Source of the DNA: Prevotella sp.
GTDB taxonomy: Bacteria > Bacteroidota > Bacteroidia > Bacteroidales > Bacteroidaceae
Length of the DNA stretch: 59,703 nucleotides
Reading direction: 5' to 3'
NCBI GenBank assembly: GCA_017556145.1
Contig: JAFZCU010000229.1
Span: forward strand, 1 to 59,703
Positions 16,534-27,600 of the stretch are shown here, one piece after another. Under the pieces are notes generated by a model that worked only from the letters and a program-made list of their open reading frames with translations, was not told the DNA's origin and did not search any database. The translations under genes and the position numbers were made by a program. Within the stretch, counting starts at the first letter, position 1. The number at the start of each line of letters is the position of its first letter.

Positions 16534-19422
16534 TTAATACCGCCTGTTACTATTGAAGCACAACGGTGTGTCAATACCGTGAACCGTCACGAAGGCCGAT
16601 GTCTCGATAATGTTGTAACGTCCGTACGTGGCGTTACTCTTCTCGGAGGTCGTGATGTCACGGGCAATCAGATTGGCAGTGTTTGAAGAAGCATTGATGG
16701 TCACCGCCGTATTGGAGGCATCCTTCACCGTGAGTTTGTTGTCACCGCCAGAGACGGTCAGCGTCTGGGCAATACCGAGCGCGTTCGAACAGAAAGTGGA
16801 GTAAACAGGCTCCGGTGTTGTCAGACCTGTCTCGGGATTGTAATTCTTGAAATAACGGTCGGCGAAGAGCGAACTGTTCTGTGTGTGGTAGCGCACGAAC
16901 TTGGCCATCTTGTCCAACTGCTCCTTCACATAGTTTGAAGCATCGCTCTGACTCTTGAATCCGTACTGGGCAGCCACGCTCTCCCAATTGTCAATAATAG
17001 CCATCACCTCTTTCCAGGTAGGCAGGCCCATGGTCTGCTGTGCCTTGACCATCGCCTCATAAGTTGGTGCATAGATGGTGTAATTATAGGCACTAAGCAT
17101 GCCCCAGTTGTCGTTATCGTCAATCACACGATAAGCCTTCATCTTGTTTTTCTTCTGCGACTCGGTTTCGTTCTTGTCACCAGTCACGATGCCGGCGAAG
17201 GTGTAGATCTCCTCGTTGTTGAACTGCAGACAGAAGTTGAGGAAGTGGTCATATTCAGGCGCATTATTGTCGTAGTCGGCATTCTCGTCATAGAACTCAG
17301 GACGCGACAATGTCTCCATCACGCTTGTAATAGTAGGCTGGATAGGATAGTCCAAACGATAAACGGTACCATTCTCTATCTTGGCATCGGCACTGTTGGC
17401 ATCGAAAACCTCCGTGATGGTTGACCACTGTGAGGGATCAGACAGTTGCAGACCGCCAGCGACTTTGTTGTCGTTGGCAACGACAACCACACCACCGTGC
17501 TTTGTTTTGTAGTATTTGTTGCCATAAAGGGCGTACTGCGGATTGCCCTGTCCCGTTTCGGTAGAATCGGCAAGCACGATGGTACAATAGTCCAGGAGAT
17601 CCTTGATCTGACTGTTGAACATGCCGGTCTCGATATTGATATCCTGTGCACCTGCCGTTTCCACATAAGAACTGAGCTGATTGTAAGGACCTGACTGATA
17701 GATGTATCTCTTTACGAGTACGTGGAAAGATCCGTCTGCCTGCGGATCGAAGCGGAAGCGCAATCCCTTCAGCCCGTCCTCATCCTTCACTGAAGTGGGG
17801 TCAATCACAATGAACTGCGTCTCATTGTCAGTAGGAATAAAGAGACCATAGCGGGCCTTCATCGAGAGCAGATAGTAGTACATGTCGGCACCCAGTTTCG
17901 AGGCGGTACCGGCAGTGGTCTGGTGGTCATTCAGCATCTCACCCATCGTGCGCATGTCATTATAGACCGATGCAGGACCGAGAACGGAGTTGTACAGTTT
18001 CGGACCGAAGAGCTTATTCATCTTATACACCACACCATTGTTGGCGATGGTGACATCATAGTTGCCGTCGCTCTTTCGGATAATATCATCCCTTTTCACA
18101 TCGAGGAACTCGAAAGCATCATTCTGCACCGTGGAGAAGGTGCTGGGCACCGTCTTGGTGAGATAGGGCTTCATCACATTGTTCAGAATACTGGCAAAGA
18201 TCGACGGATCGTTGTTATAGATTGCATCGAGATGCTCGTTAAGTGTGGATACCGAGAGTTCAAGACCCGGAACACCCAGGTTCTTGAGAATATAGGCCGA
18301 CTCCTTGAGGAAATAATCTTCCACGGCCTTATCGTCAGGCGCCAGGAAAGCACCTATCTCCGCATCGTCATCCACAGGCTGTCCTTTCAGGGTTGGATTA
18401 TAATAGTTCCATCCCGGGTCGAAGTCGAGCAGGCGGTTATCTGCAACGGTCATGCCGCGTATGGGCTGCGACAGCTTGGCACGCTGTGAGTTCTTGCTCA
18501 GATAGCGGATGGCAAACACGGTATCCTGACTGCTGGAGCCCGAAGTCTCATTATACTGCTCCGTCAACGTCATGTCCGGATCGGGGAAACAGTAGTAGTC
18601 CAGCATACGTGAGATATAACGGGTGTCGTTGCCTGCGCGCAGAATCTCTGCCATATTGCCGGGATTCACGAGCACCTCGTTCAACTGGTGGATATAACCG
18701 TTCTGGCATACCACATCACCCTTAATCACTTTGCGGTCGAAGACGTATGCGTCACCATCAACATAGTCCTGACCGGTGAGAACCTTAAAGTCGCTGTAAT
18801 CGCCAGTCACGGTCATGTTGTTGTTCAGCATATACTCACCCGTCAGATGAACCATCGGTGCTACCGTGTTGTCGAACACTGCCAGCATGGAATTGCGGCT
18901 TCCCGTCTGGAAACGTGAGAAATACTTGTTGTTGGCAGGCATGTCCTGAGCCTTGAAAGGGACTACTGAGTAAGAAAGACGCATGTTAGTAGCGTGTTTT
19001 ACCAACTGGCCCTGCAACATGTTGCCGGCAGCATTCTGCTTGTTGGAAAGCGTTCCCACGAGGATGGCGTTGTCAATCATCGTAGAAAAAAGCAGTTCTG
19101 CCTTCTGGGAGTGACTCAACTCCTCATAGCTACTCACGCCAAACTTATTGTTTCCGCCCGCAAAGAATCTTGCGAAGGCATCATCATTGGCTGGGAAAAT
19201 CGTCTTACTACCAGTTTTGCTCAGCACCTCCGTGTAACCCAAGTCATCGATCAACCTGCAGTACGTATTGAACGTACCATCAAGTTGCGAAGACTGCTGA
19301 AGCTCTTTGTAGATACTCTCGCCAAGCCAAGATGGCAATTCTCCCTCCGGCACCAGGTAATCCTTCTTACAGGACACCAGGCCTATGCACAAAAGGGATG
19401 CATACAAAAAGAGTTTTTTCAT
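16534..19422 (-). CDS. Multi-FAS1-domain lipoprotein, 962 aa
   Basis: First gene of the seven-gene operon. The signal MKKLFLYASLLCIGLVSC predicts a lipoprotein with Cys18. Repeated FAS1 landmarks are visible: TIFPANDDAFARFF … NGYIHQLNEVLVNPGNM (residues ~30-260), a second around NNGVVYKMNKLFGPKLY, a third around YGLFIPTDNETQFIVID, and a fourth around YTIYAPTYEAMVKAQQTMG near residue 790. So most of the protein may be three or four FAS1 units of varying quality. It differs from the other two FAS1 proteins in having an ordinary signal peptide without DNA repeats. FAS1 proteins are extracellular adhesion or binding modules; here a role in holding pectin fragments at the surface is inferred from context. 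Confidence 0.85.
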   Translation of the reverse strand: MKKLFLYASLLCIGLVSCKKDYLVPEGELPSWLGESIYKELQQSSQLDGTFNTYCRLIDDLGYTEVLSKTGSKTIFPANDDAFARFFAGGNNKFGVSSYEELSHSQKAELLFSTMIDNAILVGTLSNKQNAAGNMLQGQLVKHATNMRLSYSVVPFKAQDMPANNKYFSRFQTGSRNSMLAVFDNTVAPMVHLTGEYMLNNNMTVTGDYSDFKVLTGQDYVDGDAYVFDRKVIKGDVVCQNGYIHQLNEVLVNPGNMAEILRAGNDTRYISRMLDYYCFPDPDMTLTEQYNETSGSSSQDTVFAIRYLSKNSQRAKLSQPIRGMTVADNRLLDFDPGWNYYNPTLKGQPVDDDAEIGAFLAPDDKAVEDYFLKESAYILKNLGVPGLELSVSTLNEHLDAIYNNDPSIFASILNNVMKPYLTKTVPSTFSTVQNDAFEFLDVKRDDIIRKSDGNYDVTIANNGVVYKMNKLFGPKLYNSVLGPASVYNDMRTMGEMLNDHQTTAGTASKLGADMYYYLLSMKARYGLFIPTDNETQFIVIDPTSVKDEDGLKGLRFRFDPQADGSFHVLVKRYIYQSGPYNQLSSYVETAGAQDINIETGMFNSQIKDLLDYCTIVLADSTETGQGNPQYALYGNKYYKTKHGGVVVVANDNKVAGGLQLSDPSQWSTITEVFDANSADAKIENGTVYRLDYPIQPTITSVMETLSRPEFYDENADYDNNAPEYDHFLNFCLQFNNEEIYTFAGIVTGDKNETESQKKNKMKAYRVIDDNDNWGMLSAYNYTIYAPTYEAMVKAQQTMGLPTWKEVMAIIDNWESVAAQYGFKSQSDASNYVKEQLDKMAKFVRYHTQNSSLFADRYFKNYNPETGLTTPEPVYSTFCSNALGIAQTLTVSGGDNKLTVKDASNTAVTINASSNTANLIARDITTSEKSNATYGRYNIIETSAFVTVHGIDTPLCFNSNRRY

Positions 19423-19511
19423 AAATGGTTTGTTATATTAATAATTCATTGATTTGCCAGTAGGATAGCACTCAAACCACACATTTCTGCGTGGTATACA
19501 AATTCGACTTG

Positions 19512-19543
19512 CAAAATAACAAAAAATTATTGAATCTTGCAAC
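19512..19543 (-). promoter_or_regulatory. Possible promoter of the seven-gene operon
   Basis: In the 229-bp gap 19423-19651 the best Bacteroidota-type match on the minus strand is TTATTTTG (19512-19519; one mismatch to TAnnTTTG) with GTTG 20 nt upstream. This would give a leader of roughly 85 nt. The rest of the gap is AT-rich and I see no other strong signal in it. Confidence 0.3.
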
Positions 19544-19651
19544 TATTTAACACGCTAATTTCAAAAAAGAGGCTCATTTAGCAAATTCCAAAGTGAAACT
19601 ATCAAAAAACAAAGTTTCTGTCAGGCGTTCGTTCTATTGAGTGGGTTATTG

Positions 19652-21583
19652 TTATTTCAAAAACGGATTAACCGTTTCGTCCGGTCCGAGATAGAATCCC
19701 GTCTCAGGCGGCTGGTTATAACCCGTATTCTCTGAGGCTACGCTCAGTCGGTAGGGGATATCTTCCATCAAACAATTGATACGATAGTCTGTTGGAATGG
19801 TGGTGACATACAGTCTCAATTCCGTGCTTTCCTGATTACGGACGAGCACCTCTTCACGCCAATCGCCTAAGATATCTGCAGACAGGCAGGGATTCGACTT
19901 GGAGCCATTGTTAAACCGTCCTTCAAATCTATGCACATTGGTGATGGCACGGCTTTTCCAATCATACTTGCTGACCGTCTCATGATCGAGTAGTTCACGC
20001 AACAGATCGCCATCCCACCAGATGCCGAAATTGACTGACAGGTAACGGCCATTCATAACTAAATGCTCCTGATGCTGCGGATTATCCGAATTCTCTGCCA
20101 TATTCAGCACCTCACCCTTGATTGTCCTGATGCCGTGGCTGTCGGTACTCCACATCTCCACACCAGGATTAGTAGGGTCGATATCGGCAGCCATGGCACG
20201 TCCGACATCACTCTTGCTGGGTACCTGGAAGATGACTTCACCCGTTCCGGCATCGCGGAAGTCAGTGCCGTCGCGACGGTTCTCATGGCAGTCCCATACC
20301 TGCAAACGGTCTGTAGTGGGATCGAAGGCAGTCAGGTGGATGGCATCACCATGTCCAAAGCCAGTATTGTACAGGCCTCGTCCATTATGGTCTACCGCCA
20401 TCGAACCATAGGTAATCTCATCACATCCGTCACCGTCGACATCAGCCACCCGCAGATTGTGGTTGCCTTGTCCGGCATAGCTTTTCCAATCAGGGTTATT
20501 GGTGTCGAATGTCCAGTAATTCTTAAGTTCCTTACCGTCCCAGTTCCAGGCAGCAATGACTGTGCGGGTGTAATAGCCCCTGCAAAAGATACCGCTGGCA
20601 TGTTTGCCGTCCAGATACCCCACGGCAGCCAGGAACCTGTCGGAACGGTTGGCATATTCGTCGCCCCATTCGTTCAGGATGCCCCGCTCAGGGATATAAT
20701 CCTTGGTATCGAGCACACGTCCTGTCAAGCCCTCGAAGACAGAAATGTATTCCGGTCCAGTCAGAATACGTCCCGTCATGGGTCTTCTGCCATTGTTATC
20801 GCGTGCCCATACCTCCTGGTTAAAGCTACGGTCACCCTGGGGATAGTGGCGATAGTCGGCACTGGCATCACCGATGATCTTACCCTGTCCGTCGACGGTA
20901 CCATCTGAGGTTCTTACCATCAGCTCGGCCTTGCCGTCGCCGTCGAAATCATAGACCATAAAGGGCGTATAGTGCGCACCGCTACGGACATTATGTCCCA
21001 GACTGATTCGCCAGAGTTGGGTGCCATCCAGACGATAGCAGTCCAGGAGTGTAGGCCCAGTGAAACCGTCATGGGCATTATCATGGGCGTTTGAGGGTTC
21101 CCATTTCATGATAATCTCATATTGTCCGTCGCCATCCACATCACCCACGCTGGCGTCATTGGCGGAATAGAAGAACGTCCTTCCGTCAGGGGCCGTACCT
21201 TCCTTGGGTTTATTGATTCTAATGGGCAGGTAGCCGTCAGGGGCATCTGCTTTCAATGTATAATGACCGTTTCTGCCGCCTCCTTTCACTTCGTAAATTG
21301 CGCCATCTGAAAGTGGGTGTTCGTCTATAAAGAAAGTGCCACCAGAGGTCAATGGCTGTGGGTTCAGCTTTTTACCGTTTCTGTAGACATCATACTGCTG
21401 ATGAACGGTATCCGAACGGAGCGTCCGCCAGCTGACTACCACCTGTTGGCCGTTTTTGATGGCCACAACACCGCGATCCAGCATCTCGCGGTTTATCTTC
21501 TCCATATCATACCGTGGCTGAGCAGCGGCAGCAGCCCAACTTCCCACCAAGAGTGTGGCACAAATAGTTTTTAAATAGTTCAT
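19652..21583 (-). CDS. Rhamnogalacturonan lyase, PL11 family (643 aa)
   Basis: Cleaves the rhamnose-galacturonic acid backbone of RG-I by beta-elimination, leaving an unsaturated uronyl end for GH105. The 643-aa product has a Sec signal (MNYLKTICATLLVGSWAAAAAQ) followed by the PL11 N-terminal pattern LDRGVVAIKNGQQVVVSWR and QYDVYRNG. The body has the beta-propeller Asp-rich repeats with calcium-type loops (SVGDVDGDGQYEIIMKWEPSN, YDFDGDGKAELMVRT, VADVDGDGCDEITYGS), the GLYNTGFGHGDAIHL motif and a final DILGDWREEVLVR … YNQPPETGFYLGPD segment, all typical of this family. The length is that of a single catalytic domain. It follows a terminator, so it probably has its own promoter in 21584-21685. 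Confidence 0.95.
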   Translation of the reverse strand: MNYLKTICATLLVGSWAAAAAQPRYDMEKINREMLDRGVVAIKNGQQVVVSWRTLRSDTVHQQYDVYRNGKKLNPQPLTSGGTFFIDEHPLSDGAIYEVKGGGRNGHYTLKADAPDGYLPIRINKPKEGTAPDGRTFFYSANDASVGDVDGDGQYEIIMKWEPSNAHDNAHDGFTGPTLLDCYRLDGTQLWRISLGHNVRSGAHYTPFMVYDFDGDGKAELMVRTSDGTVDGQGKIIGDASADYRHYPQGDRSFNQEVWARDNNGRRPMTGRILTGPEYISVFEGLTGRVLDTKDYIPERGILNEWGDEYANRSDRFLAAVGYLDGKHASGIFCRGYYTRTVIAAWNWDGKELKNYWTFDTNNPDWKSYAGQGNHNLRVADVDGDGCDEITYGSMAVDHNGRGLYNTGFGHGDAIHLTAFDPTTDRLQVWDCHENRRDGTDFRDAGTGEVIFQVPSKSDVGRAMAADIDPTNPGVEMWSTDSHGIRTIKGEVLNMAENSDNPQHQEHLVMNGRYLSVNFGIWWDGDLLRELLDHETVSKYDWKSRAITNVHRFEGRFNNGSKSNPCLSADILGDWREEVLVRNQESTELRLYVTTIPTDYRINCLMEDIPYRLSVASENTGYNQPPETGFYLGPDETVNPFLK

Positions 21584-21685
21584 TTATTGTTGTTCTATAT
21601 TTAGAAGACGGGAAAACAGCAGAATTGTAACTCACTTGTTGCAACATACTGTCACTTCTGTACACATCAGACTATCTCAATAAAA

Positions 21686-21714
21686 ATTCCCCCACAGCAG
21701 GGCTGCAGGGGAAT
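21686..21714 (-). terminator. Rho-independent terminator after the 934-aa gene
   Basis: ATTCCCC and AGGGGAAT form the outer stem and CAGC/GCTG an inner one. Read on the minus strand the hairpin is followed by TTTTTATTG, just downstream of the stop codon at 21738. Confidence 0.85.
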
Positions 21715-21737
21715 GATTATTAGGATAAAAGGAGAGA

Positions 21738-24542
21738 TTACCTCTGAATCATCTTCTTACCTTCCTTCACTACTACGCCCTTGTAGTTCTCGTCTACCCT
21801 CTGGCCTGCGAGATTGTAGATGGCATTATTAAACATGCCAGAGGCCTTCACACGCTCTATAGCAGTTGGGTCAAACGGCTCCGTTGCACCGGCGGTAATG
21901 CGCTGGATCAACAGGTTATCGAACCAGGCACGACGATCGTTGACATTGTAGTCGCTCTGGAGCACAAACTTAGAAGGAATCGCGTCAAGCGCGAACTCGC
22001 TAGAGGTGGTTGAACCCTCAGGACTACTGATGGTGCAATATATACTCTTTCTGCCATAGTCCATTATCACCTCAAAGTGCGTCTTCTGTAAAGGATTAGC
22101 GGTTACAGAGTCTGTTGCATCAGCAGGAGAAGCATTGTTATAGCTACTACCTGAACGAGCCCAAATCTTAGTCAAATCAGCCTCACAGGTATTCGTAGTG
22201 GTCGTTCCATTATAGAAATTGTGGAAAATACCGAAGATATTTACATCTTCTGCATCCTTCAGGTAGAAACCAAGTGATTTGCCACTGAGGCCCTGTACGT
22301 AGAAGTCGCAAGCCACCTTCAGGATGTTGGTACCCATAGAACCGTTTTCTGTCGGGTCGAAGAGCACAGTACCTGTACCGTTACCAATACGTAGGTAACC
22401 CTTCCAAAGCTGCTCACCATTAGCCCAATAGCCCTTCTCAAACTCCTGAGAGGCACCTTCCTGCTCACTAAATGCAGATAATATCATTGAACCTACGGCT
22501 CCAGGATTGGTGTAGAGAGAACCGCCAGTATCCCAATCGATCTCAGTGGTTACGCCTTGCTCGAAGTCGATGTCGACAATCGTTGCGATACAGTTAGCAG
22601 GTATCGTCGTTGTAAATACAGTAACAGCCTCATTCAGTTCAGCATTGGCTGCAACGATGGTAGCAGCATTCTCCTCGCTGTACTGTGAAGCCTTCATCTG
22701 AGCCTGAATACCCTTTGCCTTATCAATGGCTGCCTGAAGGGCATCCTTACCTGTGGCAGAGTCATAGATACGCATGGATATTGTCGTCTCAGCATTATCA
22801 ATGACTGCCTGCATCGAAGTCAACGTATCGTTTTCAGCCAAGAACTCACGATTAGCAGCAATGATGAGCTTCGTAGCCTCCTGATAAACCTCATATTGCA
22901 GCAGACCGGTCTCTTCTGATGTCGTATTTACATACGTATCTCTGTCGAATGTTGCAATAATATCATCCTGACTCAAAGCCTCGTATCCAGCAATCTTAGG
23001 CTCTACTTCGTCAGCTACAGCCTTCAGAGCATCCTTACCCCAAAGGTATGACGCATCAGCCAAATATTCTGCTGCCATTGTCAGATTCTCACGTCCTGTG
23101 GTAATCTGCGTACGCACATTGGTCTCATAACGCAACTGCTTCTGATTATACTTATTATCGTTCTTACCATAAAGCCTTGCATCTTTCACGACAACAACAG
23201 AGCCATTCTTCAACTCCTTATAAGCATCTTTACACCATGCCTTAAAGGCAATCTCGTAGGTGCCGCCCTCGGTAATCTGAACAGGAACGTTGAACGGCGT
23301 ATAAACACGGGAGTCCAAACCTTTGACAACAGAAACTATGGTATCTCCAGTTGCGGTATTCACAATAGAAGCCACACCATAGGCAGGGTTCCAGCCTTCA
23401 TTAAACGTCCAAGATGTAGAGGTGGGATCTGCACGAAGAGCGGAGAGTGCCTCAATCGTGAACACATAGGAACCTGGATCAAACTGCACTTGCATATAAA
23501 CACCCATTGGCGTGTCAGGATTGCTATACGCCCAAGAATTGTTACCTCCGAAGTGACCTAAGTCAGGATATGCACCACTATTCCAGAAAGCACGTCCAGT
23601 AGGCAGACAAGTCCAATCACCATAATTGCTGACTTTCTGTGTATTACCATCGGTTTGCTTAATGCCCAGATAGTTATCAGTATTGCCATCCAGATAGTCA
23701 TCCATCTTTTCATAAAGGAACTCAGCAATGACTTCCTCTGCTACTGCCAACAGCTCGTCAAGCTCTGCCTGACCGCTTTCATCACCGATAGCCTCGAGGC
23801 CAGCAATCGTTTCGGGATAGCCATCGAACTGTGCCCAAACTTCATCCGGCCAGTTGTAGCAGTCCCTGTACGCTTTCAGTTTCTCCAGCATGGCATCACG
23901 CTGATGGAGGTCAGCAAACTGCATAGCAGGGGCAATCTGAAAGTCGGCAATCTCAACAGTCGTTGCCATTGTCATGAACGAAATGAACCAGGTGCGGGCT
24001 GTGCCGTCACCAACGATGGCATAGTTGAAGGTTTGCCACTCTTCTGACAATTCCTCCCAAGTATTAACAACTACTTCCTCTGCAGTTTCCGGGTAGGTAT
24101 AGGAACCAGCCGTATTACCTGCCACCTTCACAAGATTCGTTGGTGTCTGGTAGCCATCACCAGGGATAAAAGTTCTCACAAAATCCAAGGCAGCACCCTT
24201 CAGCTTGAAACTAACCACATAAACACCATCTGCTGATGTTGGCTCAAACTTAAAGTACATACCCTCACCCTTATTGTTGTCGTCGGTAGGATCATCCACA
24301 CAAACAACAGAGTTAAGACCTGCTGCATAGCCATTAGCATTGGTATTAAACTTTTCAGCCAAAGATTTACCTGCACTAACGACAGTCCAACCTGACCAAT
24401 CAGCGAAAGTGCTTTTTGCGACAAGATCACCAGTAATCTGGAAGCGTCCCTGCGGGGTGTAGACGAACTCACCTTTCTTGAGCGCATAACCTGAAACAGC
24501 AACGCACATAGCCATAAAGGCAAAAAGTAAACGTTTTCTCAT
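21738..24542 (-). CDS. Large secreted protein of unknown function, 934 aa, with Bacteroidales secretion tail
   Basis: I do not recognise a catalytic family. A Sec signal (MRKRLLFAFMAMCVAVSGYA) precedes an N-terminal beta-rich region (~25-210), helical stretches (~210-270 and ~490-660) with the spacing of FIVAR-like repeats (DALQAAIDKAKGIQAQMKAS, then EENAATIVAANAELNEAVTVF), a second beta-rich domain with aromatic residues (~290-470), and a C-terminal concanavalin-like jelly-roll candidate (DIDFEQGV … WFDNLLIQRI, ~665-890). The end AIYNLAGQRVDENYKGVVVK + EGKKMIQR is the short secretion tail. The make-up suggests a carbohydrate-binding or surface-anchoring protein working with the neighbouring lyases. 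It has its own promoter in the 3' end of the upstream gene and a terminator after it. Confidence 0.8.
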   Translation of the reverse strand: MRKRLLFAFMAMCVAVSGYALKKGEFVYTPQGRFQITGDLVAKSTFADWSGWTVVSAGKSLAEKFNTNANGYAAGLNSVVCVDDPTDDNNKGEGMYFKFEPTSADGVYVVSFKLKGAALDFVRTFIPGDGYQTPTNLVKVAGNTAGSYTYPETAEEVVVNTWEELSEEWQTFNYAIVGDGTARTWFISFMTMATTVEIADFQIAPAMQFADLHQRDAMLEKLKAYRDCYNWPDEVWAQFDGYPETIAGLEAIGDESGQAELDELLAVAEEVIAEFLYEKMDDYLDGNTDNYLGIKQTDGNTQKVSNYGDWTCLPTGRAFWNSGAYPDLGHFGGNNSWAYSNPDTPMGVYMQVQFDPGSYVFTIEALSALRADPTSTSWTFNEGWNPAYGVASIVNTATGDTIVSVVKGLDSRVYTPFNVPVQITEGGTYEIAFKAWCKDAYKELKNGSVVVVKDARLYGKNDNKYNQKQLRYETNVRTQITTGRENLTMAAEYLADASYLWGKDALKAVADEVEPKIAGYEALSQDDIIATFDRDTYVNTTSEETGLLQYEVYQEATKLIIAANREFLAENDTLTSMQAVIDNAETTISMRIYDSATGKDALQAAIDKAKGIQAQMKASQYSEENAATIVAANAELNEAVTVFTTTIPANCIATIVDIDFEQGVTTEIDWDTGGSLYTNPGAVGSMILSAFSEQEGASQEFEKGYWANGEQLWKGYLRIGNGTGTVLFDPTENGSMGTNILKVACDFYVQGLSGKSLGFYLKDAEDVNIFGIFHNFYNGTTTTNTCEADLTKIWARSGSSYNNASPADATDSVTANPLQKTHFEVIMDYGRKSIYCTISSPEGSTTSSEFALDAIPSKFVLQSDYNVNDRRAWFDNLLIQRITAGATEPFDPTAIERVKASGMFNNAIYNLAGQRVDENYKGVVVKEGKKMIQR

Positions 24543-24601
24543 ACGGTTTGTTTTTAGAGAGTTATTAATTAATTAAAATATATGATTTGTCTTAATTCGG
24601 C

Positions 24602-24633
24602 GCAAAGTTACTCATTTTTTTGTTATCGACAAA
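24602..24633 (-). promoter_or_regulatory. Promoter of the 934-aa gene, overlapping the end of the T9SS lyase gene
   Basis: On the minus strand TTTG (24630-24633), 20-nt spacer, TAACTTTG (24602-24609), an exact Bacteroidota sigma-factor consensus. The -33 box lies inside the last codons of the gene ending at 24612; the expected leader to the ATG at 24542 is about 55 nt. Confidence 0.8.
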
Positions 24634-27600
24634 CTATTTAAGCTTTTTTTGCTTCTGACACGCAGGATGTAGACTCCCTCTGGCAATGGCTGACGGTAAA
24701 AGACGGCCTTGGCCTCAGCAAACAAAGCCTCGTAACTGGCTACCAAGATGCCACTTGGAGCAAAGACTTCCACATGGACTTTCTCACCAGCTGCGATGTC
24801 CATAATGTCTGTCGAACCGGTATAACGGATATACAGGAAACCACTGTTAAACTTGTCGGTGTCCCAATAATAATGCTCAGGCAACTCTGGCAGTTCAAAC
24901 TTTACGTCACCTATTGTAGCCTTCGGGAAGTTAAACACCATAAAAGAGTCAGCCTTGGCCTCGTCGTTGCCGATACTGGCTATCGGATTATAGGTTGAAT
25001 CGAGATAGACACAGACCGTAGCACCATCCTTGAAGGTAATTGAGCCGTTTGACTCATCACCCCAAAGATGGGTACAGCCAGGCGCCGATTCAGAAGTAGC
25101 GCACTTCTGCACTCCGACATAGAGCCGACCCGTTGCACCAAAGGTAAGCGGCTTGGCCCCGAAATACCAATAACCTGCAGAAGAGTTGCCATCTGAGCCT
25201 ACACGCAGGATACCATTAATCGTGACAGAGCTATTGGTAAAGGGATGACTCTTGGATATTGATCTAATCACAGAACTCATACCCATCAACGAAGCACCGT
25301 CAGCCACTGTGAGGTCACCTGTGCCAAGCGTCTTGCCCTGTCCGAGAATCATCGTACCCTCCGAAATAGTCACCGTTCCACTGTTCTTCCATGTGCCTCC
25401 AACGGTCATCGCACAATCGCCCACCTTCTCAAAGTTCGACTTGTTCTTACCGCCAGCATCATAAATAACGCCATTGAAAGTAAAATCACCCAAGTCGGAA
25501 GAGCCGACTTTCCAGGTTACATTACCCGATACGCTGTTCTGGTTTCCGAAGTTCATCTCCTTATGACGCAGGGTACCAGAGCCAATGAGTTTACCGATAG
25601 GATAAGTCACCGAGGCGTTATCGCCGGATGCGGCAATACCGATATTGGTGCCTGTACCCGTGTTGAGCGTTGCATGGGGCATACCACTGTTCTTCAGAGG
25701 CATAAGAATAGAGGTATTGTTGTAAACAATCGTACCCTTAAAGTTCGTCCAGTTACCCGTAAGCGAGACGCGGTTCACGGTGTTCGTAGGATTGATGGTC
25801 AGCTGTCCCGTACCTGTCAGAGCACCAGAATAGCCCACATAGTTGTTTTTCGTCAACGTCAGCGTAGCCTTGGCATCTTCAGCCACCTCAATTGGGGAGG
25901 GAATAAAACCATCACCCGAGATGGTGACCGTCCCCTGCAATTCTACTGGCTTAGTATTGTTGTTACCACTATAGTCCATACTTCCTCCCTTGATGATGGT
26001 ACGAGCCACATTAAGATTGCCAGTCATGTTGAACGAGCCAGAACCTGTCTTCACCAACGTGTCGCCAGCGATGAAGGCCTGCTGTGTGAATGAGGCATCG
26101 GTCTTGATGACACCCTTTCCTATCAATCGGATGGCAGAGCCATTAGTCACAGCCGCCGTGTTCTGTAGTACGGCACCATTCTCAATCGTAAATTTATTTG
26201 CCGAAGTATTAACACCGCCAAGGTTGCCATAAGCCTGTGTCGCACTGGAGAGTGAACTCACGATGGTCGTACCGCCCGTGAGATGGTTACCACCCGTATA
26301 GGTATTGGCATTTTTTATCGTAATGGAGCCCGTACCCTGATGATAGAATGTACCTGCGGCAATCTTTCCACCACCGTTAATGGTATAAGCCTTGGAACCC
26401 GTATAGTAGATATTGGCAGGTTTCACCTCTACCCCATCGGGAATCGTCACTGTCGTACTCTTGGCGTTATCGGTGAAATAGATATTATCTTCCTCGATGA
26501 ATGTTTCTGAAGCACGGGTGGCATCATGGGTGACGAAATTCTCGGTTGTAGCCACATCCCACACATTTGACTGCGTGGCATCCCACTCGATGTCGGCAGC
26601 ATCACGTGTACCCTCTATGTTCAGCACAAGACTGCCATCTTTCATAGCCAACGATGCCTTCACTTTAGCAATACCCTCTATCTTCAAATTGGCAATATCG
26701 CCTTCAACGGCAGTAACTGTACCGAGGTTATACTGACCTGCAGCAAGCTTGGTCTCTCCATTGGCAAAATGACAGTTGAACTCGATGACAGGCTGCATAT
26801 ACTCAGGACCGTACTTCCAGTCCTTGGTCTCAATAATCAGCCTGGCCGTATGGATCTGATCGGCCTTGGTGCCATCGCTATAGAGATCCATCTTCAGACG
26901 GGAACCGAAGCCCAACTTCAATGAGTCGGTAGCAGTGAGTGAACCGATGGCATCTGCGCCACCGATAGTCATAACAGCACCATAGTCAGCTGTCAGCGAT
27001 TTCACTTTGATGGCCTTAGCCAGGGTATTAAGATTGGTCAGGCGGTTGAGCCACAGCGGTGAATTGGCGACAGAACCATTCAAATTGAGGGTACCAGCCC
27101 ATACATCGGTATTTCCGCTGTATGTCATATCCTTTTCTGGATAAGACAAGATGCCGTCCCCCTGCTTTACCACACGGGTTGAGCCAGCAAATCCGCCCCC
27201 CTGAAGGGTATGGGTATAATAGTCATATTTGATGGTATAGGAAGCTGCCGTCGCCTCAGACGGTGCAGAACCCTGAACCCATGACGGGGCATTGTCTATA
27301 TATAAATAAGGTGAGGCACCATCGGCAATATTGATGGTCATATCGTTGGTCTCACAAGTAATGACCTCCTCATCATTATTGGAGATCGTGCCGCCGTTGG
27401 CAATCTCTGTACGTCCCTCCATGGTGAGTGCTGGCGGAGCAGCGGTGATAGCCTCCAGCTCGCCTAAGAAATAAGAGGTATGAGGCGGTTGGTTGTAGCC
27501 ACACATCTGCCAAACCATGGCATTACGATACTGGTGGTCGTACCAGAGTGAGTAGTTACGCCACGGTGTCTCGATGGCGGTGGTATAGATACGGATTCTG

